Shown here one piece after another: positions 47,601-58,133 of a stretch of DNA of 64,000 bases; the stretch's first letter is position 1; each line of letters starts with the position of its first letter. The DNA is from Enchytraeus crypticus. Its lineage: Eukaryota > Annelida > Clitellata > Enchytraeida > Enchytraeidae. The translations under genes were made by a program, and so were the position numbers. The notes under the pieces are model-generated. The model was not told where the DNA came from. It made no database searches and saw only the letters and a program-made list of their open reading frames with translations. The stretch is taken from contig CAJHZI010000416.1 in NCBI GenBank assembly GCA_905160935.1, forward strand, positions 834,501 through 898,500, written 5' to 3'.

Positions 47601-50600
47601 AGAGTACTGCATGTTGAGGAATAAAGGCAGTTAAATACAGTAGATAATTTGGAACAAGATCATATTTATAAAATTAAATGAAAATAGTATATATGTACAG
47701 AAAAATTACTGATATATCAACTGATCCAGTAGTTACAGAAATAACAAACAATGTTCAGTTAGAGACCTATTGAACAAATTTTTATACCTGTATGTACTCT
47801 CATATGCTTCTTCAGATTGTTGGCAATAGGGAAGCACTTATCTACAACACAAATTATAACCATATGTTTAAACCTATTATCAAGAAGCTTTCTGCCTAGT
47901 GGCAGGTCCAGGGTACATATTCCTACTGCAATTCTGCCATTACATTCCATAATGAGCACTCCAGCTAAGAACTAACTTAATTTAACTAAGTTAATCCATT
48001 CACAAAGGCTATGCTATGCCCATACATTAATACAGCAAAATAATACAGCTTCTGAGGAGGTTTCCTTTGCTTCCTCACCTCTTGATCAGTTGCTTCTTCA
48101 GCTCTTGATCAGTCACTTCTTATGACATGTGCAGTTAATGGTTATCTATTCTTCAGTGTAACAGACACAACACAATTAAGCTCTATTGCAAGTTTAATCA
48201 CCAGATTATGAAAACTAAAAATACAGAATATTACAACATTCATTATTCAATAATTTGAAATAAGACTTAGATCCACATCATTATCATAAAACTATAAGTT
48301 AGTCAAGGCATAACCTGGAATAAAGATCAATGGGTGGACAAACAAAGAGAGAGAGACAGAGAGAGAAAGAGAGAGAGAGAGCGAGAAAATGAATATAGAA
48401 CCAATATTATAACTACTAATGCATGAATATCTTACCACACTCACTGCACTTAAATGGTCTCACTCCAGTGTGAATGGTCAAATGCCGTCGTAGCGTCCCT
48501 GCCTCTCTGAAAGCTTTACCGCATAGGGTGCACGTATGTGCACGCTCACATGAGTGTGTGCGCATATGAGCACGTAAATGAGTAGCTAAGATGAACTTCT
48601 TCTCACACACAGTGCATGAATGTCTGCGCTCAATACTACCAGCATTGTGCACATGTCGCATGTGGGCGCGCAGATTACTTGAGGATGGAAACGTTCGCCC
48701 GCAGCTGATATCAGAACAGAGATATGGTCTCTCTCCCGTGTGCACACGATTGTGCTTCACTAGATCACCTTCCTGTGTAAAACCCTTGTTGCACACTGCG
48801 CAAACAAATGGACGTGCACCTGTGTGGATTCGAGTATGGCGAATGAGTTCCCTTGGATAGATGAACGATCGCGGACACAATGTACATTTGTAGATACGAG
48901 TTGAAGCATCGTGACGACGTGAATGATTTGTTAGAGATGATAGTGAACAGAAAGCTTTGTTACATCGCGGACAAGTATATGGCTGTGAAATATGAAATAA
49001 ATCATACCATATGATATGTCATTTATACATGTATATAGTACGATTAGACTTAAATCATCCCCTGAATCCAACTTAATTACGATCGGGATACAAATAAATA
49101 AACTTATCTATTCGTTTGAGTAAATCTTGCACTAATTTCTGGAACCTAGATGATAACCAACCGAAAGCTCTTTCTTACGTTGGTTTGGATTTTAGTGCTT
49201 AGTCGACTTTTACGACACGAGCAGTCCACAGTTGGTATATTCTTCAGCAACCTGGACACATAACTAGTATACAATTAGATCTAAATAGCAATATAATAAT
49301 TGGCTACGTAAATCAGGCTACAGAGAAAGCAGAGTTTTAAGGAGAGTCAAAGGCTTACTAAAGTCCTTGTTAATAATGCTTTATCTTCGAATTAAGTACA
49401 CCAATAGTAGTCTTTCTTATTAAGAAAAGTTTATCTAATACAATTTAATTATCTAGTACAATTTCATTCACTCTGAAAAAATTACCAACTATCTTCTATA
49501 AATGAATGAAATACACAGGTCAACAAAACAGAACTTTTTTTCTCATCAGAGATACACTTTTCTTCAGTACTTTTTCATGCTGATTACAAATCTGTAAACA
49601 GAAATTTTCCAGCACGTATAGTTTTTGAGTTAGGACCGATTCCACTTTAACAATACTAAGCTTAGAATAAACGCATAAGCATAAGTTTGTAGTTCATTTT
49701 CTTACAACATCTTCCAGTCAAAACAAATAAAAATATGCGAAACTTATATCATTTGTCACTCATCACATCTTATATTGTCATGGAGTGAATAGTACTTAAT
49801 TATAAACGTTGTGCGTACGATTTTCTCTTGTGTGATTGGTTTGGATTATCTCGGTGCAAACAACCAGGAGTAGTGTGCCATCATACTCTCATTCCAGAAG
49901 CCTTGATAGCGATTTTCCATTCCTTTTATATCTAGGTGAAACCGCTCACCCTGTTCATCACTGACTGCACCAAGGTTGTCTGGGAAAGAATCTAGTTGTA
50001 AATGCAAAAAATGAATCGTCAAAGACATTCTACAATCCATCTCTTTGTAAGCAACTAGCAAATTCTGGATTCCTTGTCCGTAGTCCGGAGACTTTTTGTT
50101 TCCTAAGAAGTTTTCTCAAATCCACATAGAGGCTTGCCATGCTTTTCGTTTTGAGGTATTGAGACTTATATCGAAGTTGTCATCTCTCAAAAACGCCCTA
50201 ATTTGAGGTCCTACAAAGATACCCTCCTTCACTTTTGTAGAGCTAACTCTAGGGAATTTCTCAACAAGATATTGATATCCTCTGGAATTTGACTTTCCCA
50301 TCGCTTTCACGACGTTTTTCATTGACCCAAGTTTAATATGAAGAAGTAGAATGAAAATCTTGTTGAAATCAACTAACGACTTTCCTTGGACACTTTCTTT
50401 TCCTGGCTCATGGGTGATTCAGGGCGGCCACTCGTGTGTGTGGTAGTGATCATCAGTAGCGCGGCTGCCCCACAGACACCCAATTACGTTGACGCTACAA
50501 ACACAGCTGTCCGCACGATGATCGCCTGCTCTCTCCATACCATAGGTATATCGAAAGGCACGGAAGGCTTCCTTTTGTTTATCCAGTCGCGTAAGCCATT

Positions 50601-51933
50601 TAAACAAGCAGTGCATATGATATGTGGCGCCCAAACCTTATCACATATATAGAATTATACAATTACACAAAGATACACGTAGCATAGGAAATAGTACATA
50701 AATAAAACATTAAAAAATAAACTGTTCACCTAACCCTTTCGCCTGTATGAAATCGTAGATGTATGATTAGCGATGCAGAACTACGAAAGATCTTCTTGCA
50801 TACAAGGCACTGATTATCAACAGCAGGAGAAATGGTCTGTTGTTGTAGTGTCTCTTGTAGTTTCAATTTAACATCGGGTTGACAATAGCCTGAATGAAGA
50901 ACAATCTGCTCCACACTTTCCCCATGTTCATCAAATTCTATCAACAAACAACAGCATCAGTTCTCCATTAATCAATATTCCCTTTCAAACTCTCTCATTT
51001 ATAATTTGTAAAGTTGGTAATAATTTCTATATGTTGGCTATCTATTGCTATACGAACTAATTGCAAGCAACATATTCAACTGCAAAGGTTATTTTGGAAG
51101 GTACAAGATACTGACAGCCTTCTAATCTGTTGAAATGTATCAACTGCTACAATAAAACAGACGGTTAAGTTCCATAATGTCACAAATGTTATACAGCTCA
51201 TATTAGAAAATTTCTCATAATCATTATCTTTCCTTGTAACCCAGTTTAGCTTAGTTGGGATAACCTTTTCATTCGTTTTTGAAAATTTTGTAGCAATTTC
51301 AGGAGCCTACGTGCTCACCAACCGAACTTTCTGACGTTGGTATAGATTTTAGTGCTTTGTCACCTTTTACGAAATTGCAGTCCCCTTTGGTCTATTCTTC
51401 AGCAACCCGGACATAAAATGGCAAATATTATAATAATCATACATTAGAATATTTGTGGTTATATTAAATGCTGTATTTAAGCTAAGTTTAATGACTGTTT
51501 CCATAAATAATAGCGTACCGTCAGTGTCACATAGTAGAGTTTTGAACTCATGACCCTTACAATTGGGCAAGCGTGTAGCCATTATGTAAAAGTCAAGGAT
51601 TCTAAAATAGTATTAAAATCAGATAACAAATTACCAATAACTGTACTTGTTCAACAATCTACCACATTCCAAACTCAATATCAATATACACAAGAACATC
51701 TTAGCCCAAAATTGTAAAATTAAAACTTAGTCAAAGGACAAATGAAAAATGTTTAAGTCTTAGCTACTAATAAAATGGTTTTAAGTAAGTATTAGCGAAC
51801 ACTTAACATATTTAAATTAGTCACCGAAAGTTAATAACATTAATTAGTCTCTCAAACCTTTTGGGTTGATCGAGTACAGATCACCATTACAAGATTCCTT
51901 ACTATTTACGGTTGCATTAGACATAGTCCTCAT
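44643..51933 (-). CDS. C2H2 zinc-finger protein, 13 fingers, six exons
   Basis: The exons 51858-51933, 50735-50937, 48436-48982, 47788-47841, 47167-47250 and 44643-45886 join in phase to 735 residues. The first ATG (51933) follows an in-frame TGA; a second in-frame ATG is at 51924. Fingers in order: one in exon 2 ([13 protein letters not shown]); six in exon 3 plus the C-x2-C half of an eighth; its second half in exon 4 ([17 protein letters not shown]); one in exon 5; and four in exon 6, two at its start and two at the C-terminus ([18 protein letters not shown]). One finger is CX4C (CSDISC). Linkers are TGERPY-like, typical of sequence-specific DNA-binding factors in the nucleus. Between fingers 11 and 12 lies a long low-complexity Asn/Thr/Ser region with a 13-residue repeat. 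No KRAB, BTB or SET domain is seen, and no ortholog could be named. Confidence 0.9.
45325..45590 (-). repeat. 39-bp coding minisatellite
   Basis: Six or seven copies inside the last zinc-finger exon. Each encodes about 13 residues of the form [13 protein letters not shown] and most contain a GAATTC. One unit lacks a single codon (HQI-TLNS), so the frame survives. It extends the disordered spacer between the central and C-terminal fingers. Confidence 0.93.
46185..46380 (+). mobile_element. LINE-D 3' end, best copy
   Basis: Plus-strand open frame [19 protein letters not shown], then [17 protein letters not shown] and TGA, followed by (TGA)n as tail. This is the usual end of an RTE/CR1-type ORF. 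It lies antisense in a zinc-finger intron. The upstream part of the element is absent. Confidence 0.82.
46896..47005 (-). mobile_element. SINE-C 3' tail fragment
   Basis: Complement carries GGACTTGCCACTTGGCAGAAC and then a CTAGAGAGT tail; the body is strongly diverged. Confidence 0.5.
47885..48110 (-). mobile_element. SINE-C fragment, diverged
   Basis: Keeps CTGCCTAGTGGCAGGTCCAG, GGGTACATATTCCTACT and the AACTAAGTTAATCCATTCAC body block. The head half is missing. Confidence 0.65.
48345..48385 (+). repeat. (GA)n tract
   Basis: GAGAGAGAGACAGAGAGAG-type purine tract about 50 bp from the donor of the third zinc-finger exon. Confidence 0.9.
49050..49272 (-). mobile_element. SINE-D copy
   Basis: Minus-strand copy; shows CTTTCGGTTGGTTATCATCT and GTCGTAAAAGTCGACTAAGC with the TGTCCAGGTTGCTGAAGAAT head. 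Confidence 0.8.
49846..50640 (-). pseudogene. Broken copy of a repeated animal protein family (probably TE-derived)
   Basis: Three minus-strand segments in different frames read as one decayed protein. The first has [16 protein letters not shown]. The second has [46 protein letters not shown] and AWQASMW. The third has [36 protein letters not shown] and [10 protein letters not shown] recall this motif order from a multicopy, transposon-associated protein family common in arthropods, cnidarians and other animals; its exact class is not certain to me. At least two frameshifts or stops separate the parts. It is inserted in the sense direction in a zinc-finger intron. Confidence 0.7.
51222..51425 (-). 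mobile_element. SINE-D copy
   Basis: Minus-strand copy with CGGTTGGTGAGCACGTAGG, GTAAAAGGTGACAAAGCACT and TTATCCCAACTAAGCTAAAC. It lies in the first zinc-finger intron. Confidence 0.82.
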
Positions 51934-52983
51934 GTGAATAAACTCAGGCTCATACAGTTCACGTTTTATTCGTCAAATACATATTATTTGTAATTAAGCA
52001 CTTTCTCACTACGAAACTAAAGTACATTTTCATATTCTGAATTCTTCTGTAATACATATGCACTAGTAATATAATTTACTAACAATGTAGCTAACTAAAT
52101 TTACTAACCTTTGCGTAGCTATCTTCTTAAGCAAAGATTTTATAGTCAGAAAAACTAACCAAATTTATTTTAGAATAGTCAAAACAATCCCCTCAATCAG
52201 TCTCTCATCTACCTGATTCCAATCAATCACATTCCTTCATAATCTTATAAATGGCATATGATAAAATAAGACTGTTAGCACACAGTCATACTGATGAAAG
52301 AAGTATTATCCAAGAGCGAGAATCCACAGCAGTCCCTCATTCATCTCGCCTGCCACATTCTCAGTTTCTTAATCTCTTGAACCAATGCACCAGACAATTA
52401 CTTCCAATTTGCAATATGCTTTAAAATATCTAATTAGGATTTACTTTGTATTTAGGACTTTTAAGATGTGTTTGACTAATTTTATTTAGAAAGTTAAAGC
52501 AACTAGAGAACAACCTAAAATTAAATAGTTCAGGGGAGTCAGAGAAAGGTGAGGATATTCAATCATTGAAAAGGATCAACAAAAGCATGAAATACATTTT
52601 AAGCAGTTACTAAATAGATAGTTGAGATTTAATCCTCAACAATGGGTTAAACCAGAGAAGTGGATAAAATTTGAAAAATTGAATAATCATATTTGCAACC
52701 CTTTGTTCAAAGGTTAGAGAGTTACACTGTCAATATCGATGGGTTAATTCACTTACTGACAACCTCCTCACTTAAAGTGTTCCACCTATCAATATCCATA
52801 GGAGAAAAATAAAATTTTCCTATGTGTGTCCTTACTGTAGGCTTAAAAAAATCACTCAGGATAAAATAATCCATCCTTTCGCCTGTACCAGCTAAATACA
52901 GAAATCACAAGTTTTATGCTAACTCATTTACTTACCTTGATCGAGCCCTAACCCAACCCATAACTCCAACCATAAAAAACAAA
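51934..52983. other. Upstream flank of the zinc-finger gene
   Basis: No exon or recognised repeat. It should include the promoter or a non-coding first exon of the zinc-finger gene, but no clear core-promoter element could be assigned. Confidence 0.45.
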
Positions 52984-53059
52984 AGTCACTTGAGCGAGAA
53001 TCGAACCCAGGACGTCACGCTCTAAAGCCTGACGCCTTACCACCTAGACCATAGTGACT
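52984..53059 (-). tRNA. tRNA-like sequence, probably pseudogene or SINE head
   Basis: 76 nt on the minus strand with a perfect 7-bp acceptor stem (AGTCACT with AGTGACT), an A-box-like TGGTCTAGGTGG, a B box GGTTCGATTCT and a 7-nt anticodon loop TTTAGAG, which would give anticodon UAG. The anticodon stem has a central mismatch, the T stem is poor and there is no leucine-type long variable arm. A functional tRNA is unlikely. Confidence 0.4.
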
Positions 53060-53189
53060 CATGATTCAATTCAGTTTAAAAGTTTATTTTAATCTATCGC
53101 AATAGACACTGCATGAAATCTTTGATCTAGAAAATTATTGCAGGAGAAAAGACGGACTGTCTTTTTCTGAGTGATATAAATGCAAATCT

Positions 53190-53520
53190 AAAACAACTTA
53201 TAGCTACGACTTCTTAAACCATTAGTGAAGAGATTGAAAAAATCTGTTGCTCTTAGTTCTGTAAGCCCATGCACTATTTTTAAACCTCTGATCACCTCTA
53301 ATTCTCCTTGTTTCTAGGGTTGTCAGTTGAACTGCCCTTAGTCTTTCCTCATACCTTAATACTTCGAAACCCTTAATAGTTCTAAATGCTAGTCTTTGCA
53401 CTGCTTCAATAGATTCTCATCCTTTTGTAGTGTGGCCTCCACACTAACATATACTCCAAGTGAGGTCGAATCAAAGATTTATACAATCTAACAATGCTTT
53501 TATTTCTACTTTTAAACATG
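53190..53520 (-). mobile_element. CR1/L2-like LINE RT fragment
   Basis: Minus strand reads LYKSLIRPHLEYMLVW, then a break, then EAVQRLAFRTIKGFEVLRYE and ERLRAVQLTTLETRRIRGD. This is the usual thumb/C-terminal order of CR1/L2-type reverse transcriptases (Y-K-S-L-I-R-P-H-L-E-Y; L-T-T-L-E-x-R-R-x-R-G-D). Frame-broken and truncated. Confidence 0.8.
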
Positions 53521-53794
53521 CAGCATTAAAAGGTCGGTATCAAAGAGTGATAGATATCATAACAGATGATCATTTCATTAAAATGTCTGTTAAATGTTTG
53601 TTAAGTTTATCACTTTATCTACATCTTGATTTTTACTTATAAACATTTAATTTTATTAATTTTAGCCTGAAGAATGTCGCTAGGTATGCCAATTTCAATT
53701 ACTTAAAAATTACAGGAACATTTAGTTTAAGCTACCTCTCAAAAATATAATCTTTCCATTCATGCATGCAATCAGAGTTGCAATTACACTTTTC

Positions 53795-53840
53795 TCTCTC
53801 TCTTAGTGCACTGCCTACTTGCAGGTCCATGGTACATAAC
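53795..53840 (-). mobile_element. LINE-B 3' tail
   Basis: Complement of the LINE-B terminus: GTACCATGGACCTGCAAGTA, then GGCAGTGCACTAAGAGAG. Confidence 0.72.
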
Positions 53841-54614
53841 GCTAATTACACTTAGCACGTTAAATTAAATAATAAACAATAATACAAATAAGTAAAAATA
53901 ATCATACAAAACAGAAAACATAAAGTTATTAAATCCCGGCCTATAGCCATAGCAACTTTACATTTTTAATCTATAATTGTTAAGCTTTTACAACTTCACA
54001 TGTAGGTATGTTCAGGCGTTATGATAGTTACTATAGGCTACTTAAATAGGGCATGAGATAGAATTAGATGTAAGGTTAGGATTAGAAAATGCTTAGGGCT
54101 CATGAAGTTTTGGTATTGTTTTCAAATTAGGTCGGTATCTAATGGAGATTAATACTATTTCAGGAAATACAAAAATCGTAGTGTGCATAAAGTTTACTTT
54201 TGAAGCTTTATGGAATGAAAAGGGTATATTTTTGTAAATGGTTAATTTAAAGTTGTTTAAAGTCCTCGTTGTTTAGGCAGACTAACCACCGAGCTATAGA
54301 TTTACCTTTCAATCTTAGTAGTATTCTCCTACCATTGTGTACCATAGGTCAAAACTATGAATCTAGGTTAGATGTATTAGGTCCAATTAGTTTAGAAGAT
54401 AGACATACCAGAGGGGATTTAATTCAAGTGTTTAAAATAATTAAAGGTTTTGACAATTTCGAATGTGGAGAATTTTTCAAACTATCAGATTATGCTAGAA
54501 CAAGAGGGCATAGATTCAAAATAATAAAGGTTAGATCCAGATTAGAAGTTAAAAGAAACTTTTTCAGTCAGAGAGTTGTCAATATATGGAACGGGTTAAA
54601 GTAAAAGTAAAGTG

Positions 54615-54790
54615 AACTTGCATTATAGTGAAATGATCAACTATGTTGATATCTATCACTTTTGATACCACCTGTTTAAACCGTTAGGCAATTTAGTCCG
54701 TTTTCCGTGTAACCATTCCTGTGAATGTCCGAGATTTTAATCTCACATCAACTCACCCTGTAAGCTATATATAACTTTAAAATTGCGGAC
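54615..54790 (-). mobile_element. SINE-F fragment
   Basis: Body of SINE-F without its tRNA head: complement of GTTGATATCTATCACTTTTG and AAACCGTTAGGCAATTTAG. It adjoins the tail of the LINE-A copy, inside the 1.76-kb insertion. Confidence 0.75.
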
Positions 54791-56345
54791 ATTCAATAAA
54801 CAAACAAACAACAACAATTAGAGTGCTACAGTCATCAATGACAACATCGAGCACTATTGAGACAAAATCAAGCCGGCGAGCAAAAAAGGAAGGTCCAAAA
54901 ACGGTGCAAATTCCAAAATCCAGAAATTCAGTCCAAAGTAAAGGGAGTTAAAGAAAAAGTGGTTTAGGCGCAGGTCGCTGCTCATGGACACTTGATGTAA
55001 AAGAGAGATGGAAAAGATAGGTCTTCAACTGCTTATGGAACTGCTCATAGGAAAGCAAAGCCTGATGTGATTCAAATGAAGATTTCCGAAGATTGTATGG
55101 AAGAGAATTCCAGATCTGAGGTGCAGCATGCTGGACAGAACGATTAGATAGCTTAGAGCGTGAAGGTAAGCTAGGTCTCACAAGAGTAATTAACTTAGAA
55201 GACCGAGTAATAGCAGGCTGCATCACTTTAATCAAGTGAGACATACAAGTTTGTCCAGGGATGGTGATGGACTTATAGGTTAACGAAGCTGTTTTGTAAT
55301 TGATACGCTCTTTAATCTTTAGCCAGTGCAAAGACTTCAAAGTAGGCGTAACATGTGAGTACTTGGAACTACAAAAAATTGCTCGCGCAAGAGAATTCTG
55401 AACAAACTGCAACCGATCAATCTCACAGCCAGGGAGATTTAAAAACAGAGAATTGCAGTAGTCCAACTTTGATTGCACAAGAGCAACACCATTTGTAGCA
55501 GCTGTCTCACGTGACAAATATGGACGTATTCGACGAAGATCACGGATATGAAAGAAACATGCTTGTGAAGTTTTAGTTATGTGTTCTTGGAAGGTTAGGT
55601 GTGTATCAAGGATAACACCGAGATTTCTCACAGAAGAAACAGGTGATATTTTAATACCCGAAGATAACGAAAGAGTTTTCCCATTCAGTTTCAGAAGCTG
55701 TTGAGGTGTCCCGACCAACAAGAATTCAGTCTTAGATGGATTAAGTGCCAAGAAATTAGCAGACATCCAAGAGGATATAGACTGAAAACTTGTTGCAGTA
55801 GGGTTTCAGCATTAGAATAGGAGTTAGGGGGAAACAAGTGTACATTTGAGTCATCAGCATATTCATGATCAAGAGAAATGAAGAGATTAGATGCTTAGGG
55901 TGTGTATAGAGGTTAAAGAGGATAGGACCAAGAACGGAGCCTTGAGGCACACCATACTTTAAGTGAGAAGGCGTAGAGATGTACTCCATCATTTTCACAC
56001 TAAAAGAACGATCCGTCAGATACGAGGAAAACCAATCAGAACAATTCCACGAACACCAAACCAGGAAGAAAGACGTTCCAGAAGAATATTGTGATCAATG
56101 GTATCAAAGCGGCCGAAAGATCAAGCATACATAATCCAGTTAAGCGTTGTGTGCACATGGCATTAACAATAGAATTGCACACAGATAGAAGCACCGTTTC
56201 AGTTGAACGATGCTTAGTATAAGCAGCTTGATGCTTATTAAATAGATCATCGTAAGAGCGATGAGTAGAAAGTATCTGAAGAACACTTTTTAAGCAATGG
56301 AGTAATAACTGCACGTTTAAAAGCGTGAGGAAATTTGAAAGGTTA
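54791..56345 (-). mobile_element. LINE-A, longest copy (5' truncated)
   Basis: Minus-strand CR1/L2-type element of about 1.55 kb. Segments in order are an RT core start (HRSTETVLLSVCNSIVNA, then LCMLDLSAA), the [18 protein letters not shown] motif and a region where the YADD catalytic motif is lost to a frame break. A long open C-terminal frame of 272 codons follows (FLALNPSKTEFLLVG, LGVILDTHLTFQEHI, DYCNSLFLNLPG, APQIWNSLPYNLRKS). It ends in a 3' UTR and TTG-rich tail. Breaks near 55760 and 56000-56040 and the missing 5' half make it inactive. The 981, 20425, 27835, 30847 and 57330 copies belong to the same family. Confidence 0.9.
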
Positions 56346-56499
56346 ATTGAGGGTTACCTCAGTATGTAGTAGAGGCAGAGTCAGTGAATGCTTTTAAGAA
56401 TAGGCTAGATAAGTATTGGAAAGAAATACATTGAATTGGTAATTTGTTTGTTGTTTTGTGTAGATAGGTTGATTAGTTTCACACTACATGAGGGTATTT

Positions 56500-57125
56500 G
56501 GTTTCTAGGTAGTCATGAGTGTGGGTAAGGCTTGTATGTTTATGTATGCGTAGGTGTGTGTTGTATGTCTATGTATTTTTGTGCATGTATGCTTGTATGT
56601 ATTGTAATGTATGACTATATATTGTGACTGGTTGATATGCCCAGTATGTAGCTATATGCATGCTTGCATATTTTTGTCTGTAAGTTCGAGGTGTGTATGT
56701 GCGAGTGTATTCTATGTATATATATGTAGGCGTATGTATAAGTGTGTATGTTTTGTATATATGTATGTGTATGTATATATGTATATGTGTATGTGTATAT
56801 GTATGTGTATATATGTGTGTATATGTACGTATGTATATGTATGTATGTATGTATGTGTATGTATGTATATATGTGCGTGCATGGGTATGTATATGTATGT
56901 GTATATGGGCATATTTATGTGGATATGGGATATGTATGTATATGTATATGCATATAAGTATTTGATAAGTGTATGTATGTTTATGTATGTGTGCATGTGC
57001 ATGTGTGTGTGTATGCATGTACATGTATGTGTACATGCATGGATGCATAATGTATGCGTATTTGTGCATAGTTGTGTACCTGTATGTAGGTTTATATGTG
57101 AGATGGTTATGTGTGTGTGTGGTAT
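56500..57125 (+). repeat. Degenerate (TATG)n low-complexity region
   Basis: About 620 bp of TATG/TGTA/GTAT-rich sequence. Frames on both strands stay open because the repeat has no stops; they encode only Tyr/Met/Cys/Val or His/Ile/Tyr strings and are not genes. Confidence 0.93.
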
Positions 57126-57329
57126 TTTGGTGAGTGTTTAGTTTTTTCTTATGTTCTTCCTTTGAAGCCTAACAACTTGTCAAGGTTTGTATCTTCTGTT
57201 CCCTTTACGGTTTTTATGTATAGAGGTATGAAATTACATAAAAAATTGGTGTTACAGGTCCTTGTGACTTCCTTAACCAGTATAATTATGTTAAGTTAAG
57301 TTAAGTAGTTACTGTAGAGAGACAGAGCA

Positions 57330-57590
57330 TCCCTTCACGTAGCTAGCTGTCTAGACGCTCCTTCCAGCATGCTGCCCCTCATATCTGGAATTCTCTTCCT
57401 TAAACTCTGCTCACCAACTCATCGACTCCTGATCAGCCTTTTCTACTTCACGAACAGTTTCATAGGCGGTTGAAAGATTTTCTCTTTGACTATTCCTATC
57501 CATCAAATGTCCACGAACTGAGACCAACAAGTAAACCTTCATTCCGCTAGTACCCTTCCTTGGACTGACTACCCGGATTTTGGTATTATT
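57330..57590 (+). mobile_element. LINE-A RT C-terminal fragment
   Basis: Plus-strand decayed copy of the WNSLP region (CTTCCAGCATGCTGCCCCTC, ATATCTGGAATTCTCTTCCT) and following ORF end. It resembles the 20425-20845 copy and lacks an open frame. Confidence 0.75.
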
Positions 57591-57654
57591 ACTTAAAATG
57601 TCTGTTACCTTCCTTAGCTTCGTCCCTGATTATTAGTCATTACTCTATCTCCAT

Positions 57655-57950
57655 TTATGTCCGGGTATCTTCCGTGTTGTGTCCTGGTTGTTTGAAGAAT
57701 TTGACCAACCGGTGATTGCACGTGTCGTAGAAGGCGATTAAGGCACTAAGATCCATACAAACGTCAGAACGGGCATTCGGTTGGTGAGCGCCTAGGCTCC
57801 AAAAATTTGCTACAAAAACTTATACGAATGGAAAAGTTTCAAATAGGGGATCGACTGATGGATGATATGATGTAGGACAGAGAGGATTTGATACATCCGT
57901 ATCCCGTCCCTGGTTAAACTTTTTTTCAAGGGAAGATGGTGATGATGACT
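57655..57950 (+). mobile_element. SINE-D copy with long LINE-D tail
   Basis: Head GTGTTGTGTCCTGGTTGTTT, central CACGTGTCGTAGAAGGCGAT, block CATTCGGTTGGTGAGCGCCT, then a LINE-D-like 3' part (ATGGATGATATG..AGGACAGAGAGG, TATCCCGTCCCTGGTTAAAC) and a GATGGTGATGATGA tail. This copy best shows the SINE-to-LINE junction. Confidence 0.85.
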
Positions 57951-58079
57951 CTATCCCCGTTTATCTACCCCCTAAATGCTCTGTTTTTCATTATTCACCC
58001 TCGATCAGCCTTTACTATATCTCTCTTACTCTCTCACATATTTGGACATTTCATTTCTCCATTTTACTGTATATATACA

Positions 58080-58080
<1 letters not shown>

Positions 58081-58130
<50 letters not shown>
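58081..58130. repeat. (TA)n microsatellite
   Basis: About 24 TA units directly abutting the left end of the mariner remnant. Confidence 0.95.

Positions 58131-58133
<3 letters not shown>

Larger units (their letters stand above)
54260..56434 (+). mobile_element. CR1/L2-like LINE 3' end, split by an insertion
   Basis: The left part (to 54598) encodes an RT C-terminus: YESRLDVLGPISLEDRHTRG, DLIQVFKIIKGF and FFSQRVVNIWNG. The right part (from 56357) resumes with PQYVVEAESVNAFKNRLDKY and a stop at 56434. GGGTTA occurs at both 54593-54598 and 56351-56356. Skipping the bases after the first copy up to the end of the second brings the two parts back into one frame, so the insertion was clean. Confidence 0.85.

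Noticed and set aside
48591..48860. Plus-strand 89-codon frame
   Set aside because: Exact antisense of the zinc-finger exon 3, whose minus-strand C2H2 pattern is unambiguous.
52920..52985. Telomere-like GGGTTGGGTTAGGG on the minus strand
   Set aside because: Only two or three irregular units; too short to be an interstitial telomere.
56569..57141. Overlapping frames of up to 176 codons on both strands
   Set aside because: They arise from the stop-poor (TATG)n repeat and encode only low-complexity Tyr/Met/Cys or His/Ile/Tyr strings.
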